Assembly: GCF_009687885.1 (NCBI RefSeq)
Contig: NZ_BLAF01000025.1
Location: 55,496 to 119,495, forward strand
Direction: 5' to 3'
Length of the DNA: 64,000 bases
Source of the DNA: Acrocarpospora pleiomorpha
GTDB taxonomy: Bacteria; Actinomycetota; Actinomycetes; Streptosporangiales; Streptosporangiaceae
This document shows, piece after piece, positions 9,475 to 17,606 of the stretch (the first letter of the stretch is position 1; each line of letters opens with the position of its first letter). The position numbers were made by a program, and so were the translations under genes. Under the pieces are notes generated by a model that saw only the letters and a list, made by a program, of their open reading frames with translations, was not told where the DNA came from and searched no databases.

Positions 9475-9496
9475 ATCACAAGACCCTTGCTGTGAT
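9475..9496. promoter_or_regulatory. inverted repeat ATCACA-N10-TGTGAT in divergent promoter region
   Basis: Perfect 6-bp inverted repeat with a 10-bp spacer, located between the divergent EF-G-like gene (start 9319) and pgsA (start 9533), just upstream of and touching the proposed pgsA -35 box. The position would suit an operator. The half-sites look like CRP-type TGTGA halves but in the opposite relative orientation, so no regulator is assigned. Confidence 0.3.
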
Positions 9497-9523
9497 TGTG
9501 GGTCCCCCCGGATGCCCTACGAT
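9496..9523 (+). promoter_or_regulatory. putative pgsA promoter, near-leaderless
   Basis: TTGTGG (9496-9501) and TACGAT (9518-9523) separated by 16 bases resemble a housekeeping sigma promoter. Transcription would start at about 9530-9533, at or next to the ATG at 9533. There is no SD in front of that ATG, which supports a leaderless message. Confidence 0.45.
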
Positions 9524-9532
9524 CGGACCGCG

Positions 9533-10141
9533 ATGCTGAACGTCCTACGCCCTGTGATCGCCCGAGTCATGACCCCGCTGGGCCGGGTGCTCGCCAAGCA
9601 CGGCGTCTCGCCGAACGTGATCACCGCGATCGGGACCGCGGGAACCGTCGCCGCCGCGCTCTGGTTCTACCCGCGCGGGGAGCTGGTCTGGGGCACGCTG
9701 GTCATCACCTTCTTCGTCTTCGCCGACATGCTGGACGGCGTGCTCGCCCGGCTGACCGGCAGCGGCTCCACCTGGGGCGCGTTCCTCGACTCGACCCTGG
9801 ACAGGCTCGGCGATGCCGGCATCTTCTCCGGACTTATCATCTATTTTGTCCTGTTTGACCAGTTTATCCTCGCCGGGGTTGGGCTCTTCTGCCTGGTCTC
9901 GGGGGCGCTGGTGTCGTACGCGAAGGCGCGCGCCGAAGGGCTCGGGATGACCGCCAACGTGGGCATCGCCGAGCGGCCGGAACGGCTGCTGATCGTGCTG
10001 GTGGCGGTGTTCGTCGACGGGCTCGGGGTGCCGTATCTGCTGGCGGCGGCGCTCTGGGCGCTGGCGGCGGCCAGCGCGGTCACGGTCGGCCAGCGGATGA
10101 TCAACGTCTACCGACAGGCGGTCGCCCATGACGCTCACTGA
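9533..10141 (+). CDS. pgsA: phosphatidylinositol phosphate synthase (CDP-alcohol phosphatidyltransferase)
   Basis: Membrane enzyme transferring the phosphatidyl group from CDP-diacylglycerol to inositol 3-phosphate, the first step of actinobacterial phosphatidylinositol and PIM synthesis. 202 residues from ATG 9533; the frame is open further upstream but ATG 9533 sits right after a -10 box. The CDP-alcohol signature D-G-x2-A-R-x8-G-x3-D-x3-D is complete: DGVLARLTGSGSTWGAFLDSTLD, split here as DGVLAR, then G, then D and D. Five to six helices are visible. The patA start lies 14 bp inside its 3' end. The context with patA and pimA distinguishes it from phosphatidylglycerophosphate synthase. Confidence 0.9.
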   Translation: MLNVLRPVIARVMTPLGRVLAKHGVSPNVITAIGTAGTVAAALWFYPRGELVWGTLVITFFVFADMLDGVLARLTGSGSTWGAFLDSTLDRLGDAGIFSGLIIYFVLFDQFILAGVGLFCLVSGALVSYAKARAEGLGMTANVGIAERPERLLIVLVAVFVDGLGVPYLLAAALWALAAASAVTVGQRMINVYRQAVAHDAH

Positions 10142-11036
10142 CCGGATCGTGGCCGCGGCGTACTCCGTCGGCTGGTCCCTGGTCAAACTCCTCCCCGAAC
10201 CCCTCGCGGCCGGGCTGTTCCGGGCGATCGCCGACGTGATGTGGCGGCGGCGCGGCAAGTCCGTGCTCCGGCTGGAGTCCAACCTGGCCCGGGTGACCGG
10301 CAGGGACAAGACCGACCCCTACGTCCGGGAGCTGGCCAGGGCGGGCCTGCGCTCGTACTTCCGGTACTGGCTGGAGGTCTTCCGCCTCCCCGCCATGGAT
10401 CACCGGCGGATCACGGAGAGCACTCACGTCACCGACGAGCACCACATCTTCGACGTGCTCGCCGCCGGGCGCGGCATCGTGATCGCGATCCCGCACACCG
10501 GGAACTGGGACGCCGCCGGAACCTGGATGATCGGCCGCGGGCACCCGCTCACCACCGTCGCCGAGCGGCTCAAGCCGGAGTCGCTGTTCGAGCGGTTCCT
10601 CGCCTTCCGCGAGGGTCTCGGCATGGAGGTGCTGCCCCTCACCGCTCAGGGCGGCGGCACCGCGCACGCCTTCGGCACGCTGGCCAAACGGCTGCGGCAG
10701 GGCAAGGTGGTGGCGCTGCCCGCCGAGCGCGACCTGACCGCGACCGGCGTCGAGGTGGACTTCTTCGGGGCCCGCGCCCGGATGGTGGCCGGGCCCGCCC
10801 TGCTGGCCATCCAGACCGGCGCGGCATTGGTGCCCGCGGTCCCCCTGTTCGTGGGCAAAGAATGGGGGCTCCAGGTTTTCGAGGAGATTTCCGTGCCCGC
10901 CGAGGGCACCCGGCAGGAGAAGGTCGCCGCGATGACCCAGCGCATGGCGCACGCCTTCGAGAAGGGCATCGCCGAGCGTCCCGAGGACTGGCACATGCTG
11001 CAGCGGCTCTGGCTGGACGACCTGGACCCACGGTGA
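10128..11036 (+). CDS. patA: phosphatidylinositol mannoside acyltransferase
   Basis: Membrane-associated LpxL/HtrB-like acyltransferase that acylates the mannose of PIM1/PIM2. 302 residues, close to the mycobacterial PatA length. The catalytic H-x4-D motif is HTGNWD at residues 123-128, and a conserved Glu follows in ALPAERDLTATGV at about 201, matching the spacing of His126/Glu200 in mycobacterial PatA. Starts 14 bp before the end of pgsA and ends overlapping the GTG of pimA, so the three genes are translationally coupled. Function assigned from family plus operon context. Confidence 0.9.
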   Translation: MTLTDRIVAAAYSVGWSLVKLLPEPLAAGLFRAIADVMWRRRGKSVLRLESNLARVTGRDKTDPYVRELARAGLRSYFRYWLEVFRLPAMDHRRITESTHVTDEHHIFDVLAAGRGIVIAIPHTGNWDAAGTWMIGRGHPLTTVAERLKPESLFERFLAFREGLGMEVLPLTAQGGGTAHAFGTLAKRLRQGKVVALPAERDLTATGVEVDFFGARARMVAGPALLAIQTGAALVPAVPLFVGKEWGLQVFEEISVPAEGTRQEKVAAMTQRMAHAFEKGIAERPEDWHMLQRLWLDDLDPR

Positions 11037-12160
11037 GGGTCGGCATCGTCTGTCCCTACATGTGGGACGTGCCGGGGGGCGTGCAGGCCCACGTCCGGGA
11101 CCTGGCCGAGGCGCTGATCGAGGACGGGCACCGGGTCTCGGTGATCGCCCCGGCGAGCGACGACGCGCCGCTGCCCGCCTACGTGGTGTCGGCGGGGCGG
11201 GCGGTGCCGGTGCCGTACAACGGGTCGGTGGCGCGGCTGACGTTCGGGTTCCTGTCGGCCAACCGGGTGCGCAAGTGGATCAGGGAGGGCCGGTTCGACG
11301 TGCTGCACGTGCACGAGCCCGCCGTGCCGTCCATCGGGGTGCTGGCCTGCTGGGTCGCCCGCGGCCCCATCGTGGCCACCTTCCACGCCTCCTACCAGCG
11401 CTCCCGGGCCATGTCGGTGGCCGCGCCGATGCTGCAGAGCGCGCTGGAGAAGATCACCGGCCGGATCGCCGTCTCCGACGCGGCGCGCAAGACGCTGGTC
11501 GAGCACCTGGGCGGCGACGCCGTGCTGATCCCCAACGGGGTGACCGTCGGCCGCTACGCGGAGGCCGAGCCGCTGCCCGGCTGGGGCCCGGACGGCGACG
11601 TGATCGGCTTCCTGGGGCGCATGGACGAGCCGCGCAAGGGCCTGCCCGTGCTGCTCGAGGCGTTCACGAAACTCGCCCCGGAACGCCCCCGGCTGCGGCT
11701 GATGGTGGCCGGGCCCGGCGACGCCGAGGACGTCTACGCCCGCGTGCCCAAGGACCTGCACCCCAGGATCGGCCTGCTCGGCCTGGTCAGCGAGGCCGAC
11801 AAGGTCCGCGCCTACCACTCGGTGGACATCTTCTGCGCGCCCAACCTGGGCGGCGAGAGCTTCGGCATCGTGCTCACCGAGGCCATGTCGGCGGGCGCGC
11901 CCATCCTGGCCAGCGACATCCCGGCGTTCCGGCGGGTGCTCGGCGAGGGCCAGGCGGGCGCGCTGTTCGCCACCGGCGACGCCGCCGCCCTCGCCCGCGA
12001 GGCCGCCCGGCTGCTGGACGACGCCGCGCTGCGCGCCAAGTTCTCGACCGAAGCCCGCCTGGCGGTCCGCAAGTACGACTGGTCCACGGTCGCCCGCGAC
12101 GTGCTGCGGGTGTACGAGACGGTCGTCGGGGCCCCCGTCATCGTGGAGGACGACCTCTGA
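11033..12160 (+). CDS. pimA: phosphatidyl-myo-inositol alpha-mannosyltransferase
   Basis: GT4-family, GT-B fold glycosyltransferase moving mannose from GDP-mannose to phosphatidylinositol on the cytoplasmic face of the membrane. 375 residues from GTG 11033 (GTGA overlap with patA). Acceptor-side loop VPGGVQAHVRDLAEAL is at residues 13-28; LHVHEPAVPS follows near 90; the donor-binding E-x7-E motif appears as ESFGIVLTEAM at about 280-290. Family length and motifs match mycobacterial PimA. The next gene begins on the last base of its stop codon. The long in-frame extension upstream of GTG 11033 is a shadow within patA. Confidence 0.92.
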   Translation: MRVGIVCPYMWDVPGGVQAHVRDLAEALIEDGHRVSVIAPASDDAPLPAYVVSAGRAVPVPYNGSVARLTFGFLSANRVRKWIREGRFDVLHVHEPAVPSIGVLACWVARGPIVATFHASYQRSRAMSVAAPMLQSALEKITGRIAVSDAARKTLVEHLGGDAVLIPNGVTVGRYAEAEPLPGWGPDGDVIGFLGRMDEPRKGLPVLLEAFTKLAPERPRLRLMVAGPGDAEDVYARVPKDLHPRIGLLGLVSEADKVRAYHSVDIFCAPNLGGESFGIVLTEAMSAGAPILASDIPAFRRVLGEGQAGALFATGDAAALAREAARLLDDAALRAKFSTEARLAVRKYDWSTVARDVLRVYETVVGAPVIVEDDL

Positions 12161-12687
12161 TGACGACCACGCTGATCCTGGTCGTGGGCGCCATCGTGCT
12201 GCTCACGGCCGTCTACATCTCCTGGCGGGCCGGCCGCCTGGACCGGCTGCACATCCGCCTGGAGACCGCCCAGGCCGCCCTGGACGCCGCCCTGCTGCGC
12301 CGCTCGGCGGTCTGCCTGGAACTGGCGGGATCCCGGCTGCTCGACCCGGCCACCTCGCTGGTGCTGGCCGCCGCCGCCCACGAGGCCCGTACGGCCGGCC
12401 CCGACGAACGCGAACACGCCGAGAGCGACCTCTCGCGCACCCTGCGTGCGGTCGTCGACCAGGAACGCTTCCTGGAGAAGGTGCACGCGCCGGAACTCCT
12501 GGAGGAGCTCGACAGCGCCGTCGCCAAGGTCGTCTACTCGCGCCGCTTCTACAACACCGCCGTCGGGGTCACCCGGATCGCGCAGCGCCGCTGGCTGGCC
12601 CGCACGCTCCGGCTGGCCGGGCACACCGACTTCCCGCAATTCTTCGAGATCGACGACGCCCCCCCGGTGGCCTTCGCGACCGAGTAG
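12160..12687 (+). CDS. conserved single-pass membrane protein, LemA-like
   Basis: 175-residue protein starting ATG 12160, overlapping the pimA stop by one base (TGATG). Residues 3-22 (TLILVVGAIVLLTAVYISWR) form one transmembrane helix with a short N-terminus outside or inside; the rest is helical, rich in Ala, Glu and Arg, with a conserved-looking VVYSRRFYNTAV segment near residue 125 that recalls LemA-type proteins. Last gene of the pgsA-patA-pimA operon; a membrane-protein gene also follows pimA in mycobacteria, so a link to PIM synthesis or export is plausible but not shown. Family repeat copy 1 starts 8 bp after its stop. Confidence 0.7.
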   Translation: MTTTLILVVGAIVLLTAVYISWRAGRLDRLHIRLETAQAALDAALLRRSAVCLELAGSRLLDPATSLVLAAAAHEARTAGPDEREHAESDLSRTLRAVVDQERFLEKVHAPELLEELDSAVAKVVYSRRFYNTAVGVTRIAQRRWLARTLRLAGHTDFPQFFEIDDAPPVAFATE

Positions 12688-12694
12688 CGATTGA

Positions 12695-12783
12695 TTAACC
12701 AGAAACCCGTCCCCAGACAGCCGCAGAGCCGCCGACCAGGCGACCCACCGCTGCGGCTGCCCAGATCACGACTTTCTAATTAA
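12695..12783 (+). repeat. interspersed repeat family 1, copy 1
   Basis: 89-bp element beginning TTAACCAGAAACCCGT and ending ACGACTTTCTAATTAA. The ends are imperfect inverted repeats (12 of 16 match). Inside, CAGCCGCAG pairs perfectly with CTGCGGCTG (9 bp), capped by CGCC-GACCA-GGCG. Homologous copies lie at 13955-14044 and 52038-52127, in the same orientation. It lies between the pimA operon and the DUF3048 gene, whose start is 72 bp downstream. AT-rich ends contrast with the surrounding DNA. Confidence 0.85.
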
Positions 12784-12855
12784 TACCCGCTCTGGCCGAT
12801 TTCCCAGACAGCCCGGGTAAGCTCTTGCCGTTTCATATCGGGAGGAGACTGTTCG

Positions 12856-13863
12856 GTGCGGGCAAAACGGGTCATTGGTGCCGCGCTGGCGTCGGGATTG
12901 GCGCTTCTGGCCGCTTCGTGTTCCTCCTCGGGGGACGACACGCCCGGCAGTCAGCCGCAGGCGGCCAGTGTCACCGAATCCCCGGCCGCCCCGCCCGAGC
13001 ATCCGTTCACCGGGATGCCGGTCGCGGCCCGCCGCCCGGTGCTCGCCGTCAAGATCGAGAACACCTCCTCGGGCAAGCCGCAGATCGGCGTGGACAAGGC
13101 CGACATCGTCTACGTGGAGCAGGTCGAGGGCGGCCTGACCCGGTTGATGGCGATCTTCTCCTCGCGCCTGCCCAAGGAGGTCGGCCCGGTCCGCTCGGCC
13201 CGCATCTCCGACCTGCACATCCTGCCCATGTTCGGCAAGCCCGCGCTGGCCTACTCCGGCGTGCAGACCAAGATGATCCCGTTCGTGCAGGAGGCGTCGC
13301 TGTTCGACGTCTCCGACAGCGCGGCGCCCGGCGCGTACTTCCGCTACCCGGGCAGGTACGCGCCGTACAACCTGGTCGGCACCCCGAGCAAGCTGCTGCG
13401 CGAGGCCGGGAAGGCGACCAAGGCCAAGGACATCGGCTTCGCCTTCTCCGACGAGCCGCCCGCCGGGGGAGTCCCCAAGAAGAGCTACAGCGTGCGCTAC
13501 CCGGCGGCCAGGTTCACCTTCGGCTGGAGCGAGGCCAAGAAGCGCTGGCTGGTCTGGCAGGACGGCGAGAAGGACATGGCGGCCGGCGGCGCCCAGCTCG
13601 GCGCGGCCACCGTGGTCGTGCAGTACACCAAGACCGAGCGGTCCCAGTTCCACGACGTGAACGGCAGCTACACGCCGCTGGTGCACTCCACCGGCAAGGG
13701 CACCGGTATCGTGCTGCGGGACGGCCAGGCGTACAAGGTCAACTGGGAGCGGCCGTCCGAGGAGGACGGCACCACGTTCACCACCGCCGACGGCGAGCGC
13801 ATGACGTTCGCGCGCGGTCCGGTATGGGTGGTTCTGGCATCCAGGAAGCCGATCCAGCCGTAG
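12856..13863 (+). CDS. DUF3048 (YerB-like) lipoprotein
   Basis: 335-residue secreted lipoprotein. GTG 12856 has SD GGAGGAG eight bases upstream. Signal peptide with lipobox ending LLAASC at about residue 22, then a Ser/Asp-rich linker. The body matches DUF3048: HPFTGMPVAARRPVLAVKIEN, GVDKADIVYVEQVEGGLTRLMAIF, GPVRSARISDLHILP, and C-terminal GTGIVLRDGQAYKVNWERP. Function of the family is unknown; it is a surface-exposed protein. The gene is isolated and is flanked on both sides by direct copies of repeat family 1, so it could be lost by recombination. A TAAGCT hexamer at 12818-12823 could be its -10 box. Confidence 0.85.
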   Translation: MRAKRVIGAALASGLALLAASCSSSGDDTPGSQPQAASVTESPAAPPEHPFTGMPVAARRPVLAVKIENTSSGKPQIGVDKADIVYVEQVEGGLTRLMAIFSSRLPKEVGPVRSARISDLHILPMFGKPALAYSGVQTKMIPFVQEASLFDVSDSAAPGAYFRYPGRYAPYNLVGTPSKLLREAGKATKAKDIGFAFSDEPPAGGVPKKSYSVRYPAARFTFGWSEAKKRWLVWQDGEKDMAAGGAQLGAATVVVQYTKTERSQFHDVNGSYTPLVHSTGKGTGIVLRDGQAYKVNWERPSEEDGTTFTTADGERMTFARGPVWVVLASRKPIQP

Positions 13864-13932
13864 GACACTCTGTCCAAGGTTTCCGGCCAACCCTGACAGG
13901 GTGGTGCGTCCGGGCGGGCACAGCCCGACGCC

Positions 13933-13938
13933 TAGGAT
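13933..13938 (+). promoter_or_regulatory. possible -10 box (TAGGAT) for pdxST
   Basis: TAGGAT fits the actinobacterial TANNNT -10 pattern; no good -35 was found. If used, transcription would begin near 13945 and repeat family 1 copy 2 (13955-14044) would form most of the pdxS 5' leader. Confidence 0.3.
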
Positions 13939-13954
13939 AGAAACGTCCCGCTTA

Positions 13955-14044
13955 TTAATCAGAAACCCGTCCCATAGCCAGCCGCATAGCCGCCGACCAG
14001 GCAACTCTCCGCCGCGGCTGTCCAGATCACGACTTTCTAATTAA
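13955..14044 (+). repeat. interspersed repeat family 1, copy 2
   Basis: 90-bp copy beginning TTAATCAGAAACCCGT and ending ACGACTTTCTAATTAA; the two ends match as inverted repeats at 13 of 16 positions. Inner stem CAGCCGC/GCGGCTG (7 bp) with apical GCC-GACCA-GGC. Same orientation as copies 1 and 3; ends 22 bp before the pdxS start codon. Confidence 0.85.
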
Positions 14045-14066
14045 GCCAGCACTGTGAGGTATCGCC

Positions 14067-14969
14067 GTGTCTACCCCTGAAGTCTCCCCGTCCGTCGGCA
14101 CCGCCCGCGTCAAGCGCGGCATGGCCGAGATGCTCAAGGGGGGCGTGATCATGGATGTCGTCACCCCGGAGCAGGCGAAGATCGCCGAGGACGCGGGCGC
14201 GGTCGCGGTCATGGCGCTGGAACGCGTGCCCGCCGACATCCGCGCGCAGGGCGGCGTGTCCCGGATGAGCGACCCCGACATGATCGACGGCATCATCGCC
14301 GCGGTGTCGATCCCGGTCATGGCCAAGGCCAGGATCGGCCACTTCGTGGAAGCCCAGGTGCTGATGTCGCTGGGCGTCGACTACATCGACGAGTCCGAGG
14401 TGCTGACCCCCGCCGACTACGCCAACCACATCGACAAGTGGCGCTTCACCGTGCCCTTCGTGTGCGGCGCGACCAACCTGGGCGAGGCGCTGCGCCGGAT
14501 CACCGAGGGCGCGGCCATGATCCGCTCCAAGGGTGAGGCGGGCACCGGTGACGTCTCCAACGCGGTCACCCACATGCGGACCATCCGGGGCGAGATCAAG
14601 CGCCTCACCTCGCTGCCCGAGGACGAGCTGTACGTGGCGGCCAAGGAGCTGCAGGCGCCGTACGAGCTGGTCGCCGAGGTCGCGAAGACCGGCAAGCTGC
14701 CGGTGGTGCTGTTCACCGCGGGCGGCATCGCCACCCCCGCCGACGCGGCCATGATGATGCAGCTCGGCGCCGAGGGCGTCTTCGTCGGGTCCGGCATCTT
14801 CAAGTCCGGCAACCCGGCCGAGCGCGCCGCCGCCATCGTCAAGGCCACCACCTTCCACGACGACCCCGACGTCATCGCCAAGGTCTCCCGCGGCCTCGGC
14901 GAGGCCATGGTCGGCATCAACGTCGAGGAGATCCCGGCCCCGCACCGGCTGGCCGAGCGCGGCTGGTGA
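14067..14969 (+). CDS. pdxS: pyridoxal 5'-phosphate synthase lyase subunit
   Basis: Synthase subunit of the ribose-5-phosphate-dependent PLP pathway; a (beta/alpha)8 barrel assembling as a dodecamer. 300 residues from GTG 14067 with a weak GTGAGG SD. Active-site residues are visible: Asp30 in KGGVIMDV, Lys87 in MAKARIGHF (the K81-type Schiff-base lysine) and the second lysine in RSKGEAGTGD near 155. Uses ammonia delivered by PdxT, whose gene overlaps by 4 bp. The intergenic region before it is largely repeat family 1. Confidence 0.97.
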   Translation: MSTPEVSPSVGTARVKRGMAEMLKGGVIMDVVTPEQAKIAEDAGAVAVMALERVPADIRAQGGVSRMSDPDMIDGIIAAVSIPVMAKARIGHFVEAQVLMSLGVDYIDESEVLTPADYANHIDKWRFTVPFVCGATNLGEALRRITEGAAMIRSKGEAGTGDVSNAVTHMRTIRGEIKRLTSLPEDELYVAAKELQAPYELVAEVAKTGKLPVVLFTAGGIATPADAAMMMQLGAEGVFVGSGIFKSGNPAERAAAIVKATTFHDDPDVIAKVSRGLGEAMVGINVEEIPAPHRLAERGW

Positions 14970-15547
14970 CGCAGGTGAAGATCGGCGTGCTCGCCCTGCA
15001 AGGGGATGTGCGCGAACATCTGCGCGCCCTGGCCTCCGCCGGCGCGCACGGCATGTCGGTACGGCGTCCCGAGGAACTCGAAGCGGTCGACGCCCTGGTG
15101 ATCCCGGGCGGCGAGTCCACCACGATCTGGAAGCTCGCCGTCGCCTTCGACCTGCTCGAACCGCTCCGGGCGCGGATCAAGGAAGGGCTGCCCGCCTTCG
15201 GCTCCTGCGCCGGCATGATCATGCTGGCCGACCGGATCCAGGGCGGGATCGACGGCCAGCAGACCCTCGGCGGCATCGACATGGTGGTTCGCCGCAACGC
15301 CTTCGGCCGCCAGGTCGACTCCTTCGAGGCCGACCTCGACTTCGCCGGGCGCGGGCCGCTGCGCGCGGTGTTCATCCGCGCCCCCTGGGTGGAGTCCGTG
15401 GGCGCCGATGTCGAAGTGCTGGCCCGCGCTGGGGATAGGATCGTCGCGGTCCGTCAGGGGCCGTTGCTCGCGACGTCCTTCCATCCGGAGCTCACGGGTG
15501 ACGCGCGGGTCCATTCCTATTTCGTTGAGATGGTAAAGGAGCTCTAG
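14966..15547 (+). CDS. pdxT: pyridoxal 5'-phosphate synthase glutaminase subunit
   Basis: Class I glutamine amidotransferase that hydrolyses glutamine and channels ammonia to PdxS. 193 residues, normal length. GTG 14966 overlaps the pdxS stop (GTGA). GGES at 48-51, nucleophile Cys81 in FGSCAGM, and His173/Glu175 in SFHPEL complete the triad. The last codons contain the SD (AAAGGAG) for the following yebC, which starts four bases after the stop. Confidence 0.97.
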   Translation: MTQVKIGVLALQGDVREHLRALASAGAHGMSVRRPEELEAVDALVIPGGESTTIWKLAVAFDLLEPLRARIKEGLPAFGSCAGMIMLADRIQGGIDGQQTLGGIDMVVRRNAFGRQVDSFEADLDFAGRGPLRAVFIRAPWVESVGADVEVLARAGDRIVAVRQGPLLATSFHPELTGDARVHSYFVEMVKEL

Positions 15548-15550
15548 GCG

Positions 15551-16330
15551 ATGTCCGGCCACTCCAAATGGGCGACGACGAAGCACAAGAAGGCCGCGCT
15601 CGACTCCAAGCGCGGCAAGCTCTTCGCCAAGCTCATCAAGAACATCGAGGTAGCGGCCAGGACCGGCGGTCCCGACCCGGAGGGCAATCCGACCCTCTAC
15701 GACGCCATCACCAAGGCGAAGAAGAGCTCGGTCCCGAACGACAACATCGAGCGCGCGCGCAAGCGCGGCGGGGGCCTGGAGGCCGGTGGCGCCGACTGGC
15801 AGACGATCATGTACGAGGGCTACGGCCCCAACGGCGTCGCCGTCCTGATCGAGTGCCTGACCGACAACCGCAACCGGGCCGCCTCCGAGGTCAGGGTCGC
15901 GCTCACCCGCAACGGCGGCTCGCTGGCCGACCCCAACTCGGTGTCGTACATGTTCAATCGCAAGGGCGTCGTCATCGTGTCCAAGCTGGTCTCCGAGAGC
16001 AAGGCGGGCCGGGTCGAGCTGACCGAGGACCAGGTGCTCGACGCCGTCCTGGACGCGGGCGCCGAGGAGGTCAACGACCTGGGCGAGTCCTTCGAGATCG
16101 TGTCCGAGGCGGCCGACCTGGTGCCGGTGCGCAAGGCGCTGCAGGACGCGGGCATCGACTACGACTCCGCGGAGAGCAGCTTCATGCCCTCGATCAGCGT
16201 GCCCGTCGACGAGGAGGGCGCGCGCAAGGTGTTCCGCCTGATCGACGCGCTGGAGGACTCCGACGACGTGCAGAACGTGTGGGCGAACGTGGACGTCTCC
16301 GATGAGATCCTGGAGAAGCTGGACGCCTGA
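15551..16330 (+). CDS. YebC/PmpR-family DNA-binding regulator or translation factor
   Basis: 259-residue cytoplasmic protein with the invariant N terminus SGHSKWATTKHKK and the family body (LFAKLIKNIEVAAR, NDNIERARKRG, YEGYGPNGVAVLIECLTDN). ATG 15551 has SD AAAGGAG inside the pdxT 3' end. YebC proteins were annotated as transcriptional regulators; some act in translation of difficult sequences. Position just upstream of ruvCAB is conserved across many actinobacteria. About ten residues longer than the common length through its acidic C-terminal half. Confidence 0.92.
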   Translation: MSGHSKWATTKHKKAALDSKRGKLFAKLIKNIEVAARTGGPDPEGNPTLYDAITKAKKSSVPNDNIERARKRGGGLEAGGADWQTIMYEGYGPNGVAVLIECLTDNRNRAASEVRVALTRNGGSLADPNSVSYMFNRKGVVIVSKLVSESKAGRVELTEDQVLDAVLDAGAEEVNDLGESFEIVSEAADLVPVRKALQDAGIDYDSAESSFMPSISVPVDEEGARKVFRLIDALEDSDDVQNVWANVDVSDEILEKLDA

Positions 16331-16375
16331 AATTCGTTCGCTCCGGGGTCGCCGGCCGGAATACGGTGTGAGGTT

Positions 16376-17527
16376 GTGGAGATTCGCGATCTGACCGAGG
16401 CCGACCTGGACGCCGTGCTGGACGGCCGCACCCGGGCCTTCGGGCCCCTGTCCGGCAGCTCGGCGGTCGTCTGGCGGAGGTTGGTCCAGCCGTTCCTGGC
16501 GGCGGGGCGTTACCTGGGGGTGTTCGACGGGACGCGGCTGGTGGGGACCGCGCGGATCAATCCGTACACGCAGTGGTGGCACGGGCGGCCGGTGTCCATG
16601 GGCGGGGTCGCCGGCGTCACCGTGGCGCCGGAGGACCGCGGCCGGGGCGCCGGGCGGCGGATCATGCTGGCCGCCCTGGAGCGCGCCGCCGAGCTCGGGC
16701 ACGCGGTCTCCGCGCTCTATCCGGCCACCACGCACCCGTACCGGCGGCTGGGCTGGGAGCACGCCGGCTCCCAGCTGCTTGCCACCATCCCCGCCGAAGG
16801 GCTGCGCACCATCGCCCCCGCCGAGCCGGTCAAGCTCCGCCGGATGGGCCCGGACGACGCGCCCGAGATGATGTCCGTGCTCGCCCGCGTGTACGCGGCC
16901 ACCCGCGCCTCCGGGCCGATCGGCCACGACGAGGCCACCTCGCGGCTCTGGCTCGACGACGAGGACGACTTCCGCTACCTCGCCGACGACGGGTTCGTGG
17001 TCTACAGCTGGTCCGGCGAGGACATCCAGGTCGAGAACCTGGTGGCCGGGTCCGAGGCCACCGCCCGCGCGCTGTGGTCCCTGGTCGGCTCGCACGCCAC
17101 CGTCGCCAAGCGGGTCAAGGCCGCGGTAACCCCCGACGACCCGGTCTTCTGGCTGCTCGCCGACCGCAAGGAGGACACGCTCACGCAGCCGCGGTGGATG
17201 TTCCGCCTGGTCGACGTGGCATCGGCGCTCGCCGCCCGCGGCTACCCCGCCGCCGTCACCATGGACGCCGTCCTCCAGGTCCAGGACCCGCAGCGTCCGG
17301 GCAACTCCGGCGGCTGGCGGCTCGAGGTCGCCTCCGGATCCGGTACGGCTACCCGCTCCGATTCCCCCGAAGGCCCCAGCCTCGCCATCGGTGGCCTCTC
17401 CGCCCTGTACGCCGGGATTCCCACCTCGACCCTGCGGCGGACCGGCCTGCTGACCGGGCCCACGGAAAAAGATGAGGCGCTGGATGCCGCGTTCGCGGCC
17501 AAACCGTACATGATCGACTACTTCTGA
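16376..17527 (+). CDS. Eis-like GNAT acetyltransferase with SCP2-type C-terminal domain
   Basis: 383-residue cytoplasmic N-acetyltransferase resembling mycobacterial Eis. The acetyl-CoA site is visible as VTVAPEDRGRGAGRRI (81-96), followed by ALYPATTHPYRRLGWEHAG, where Tyr122 lies in the position of the Eis catalytic tyrosine. The second half corresponds to the degenerate GNAT and sterol-carrier-like domains. The protein ends ...MIDYF: in Eis the C-terminal Phe carboxylate is the general base, and a terminal Phe is kept here. Substrate unknown; Eis homologues acetylate aminoglycosides or other amines. Inserted between yebC and ruvC, start GTG 16376. Confidence 0.82.
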   Translation: MEIRDLTEADLDAVLDGRTRAFGPLSGSSAVVWRRLVQPFLAAGRYLGVFDGTRLVGTARINPYTQWWHGRPVSMGGVAGVTVAPEDRGRGAGRRIMLAALERAAELGHAVSALYPATTHPYRRLGWEHAGSQLLATIPAEGLRTIAPAEPVKLRRMGPDDAPEMMSVLARVYAATRASGPIGHDEATSRLWLDDEDDFRYLADDGFVVYSWSGEDIQVENLVAGSEATARALWSLVGSHATVAKRVKAAVTPDDPVFWLLADRKEDTLTQPRWMFRLVDVASALAARGYPAAVTMDAVLQVQDPQRPGNSGGWRLEVASGSGTATRSDSPEGPSLAIGGLSALYAGIPTSTLRRTGLLTGPTEKDEALDAAFAAKPYMIDYF

Positions 17528-17606
17528 TCGTGTCCCGCGTGCTTGCGCGCCCCCGGTGGAGTAAAGTCTCCGCCGAACAGGTGTTCGGTGGAGTGGGGGT
17601 CTGGGC

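Noticed and set aside
9475..9496. CRP binding site before pgsA
   Set aside because: The halves are ATCACA...TGTGAT, the reverse of the CRP order TGTGA...TCACA, so only a generic inverted repeat is reported.
11062..12160. Open frame running through pimA into the LemA-like gene
   Set aside because: It is the downstream gene's frame read back through pimA; the real start is ATG 12160 on the pimA stop codon.
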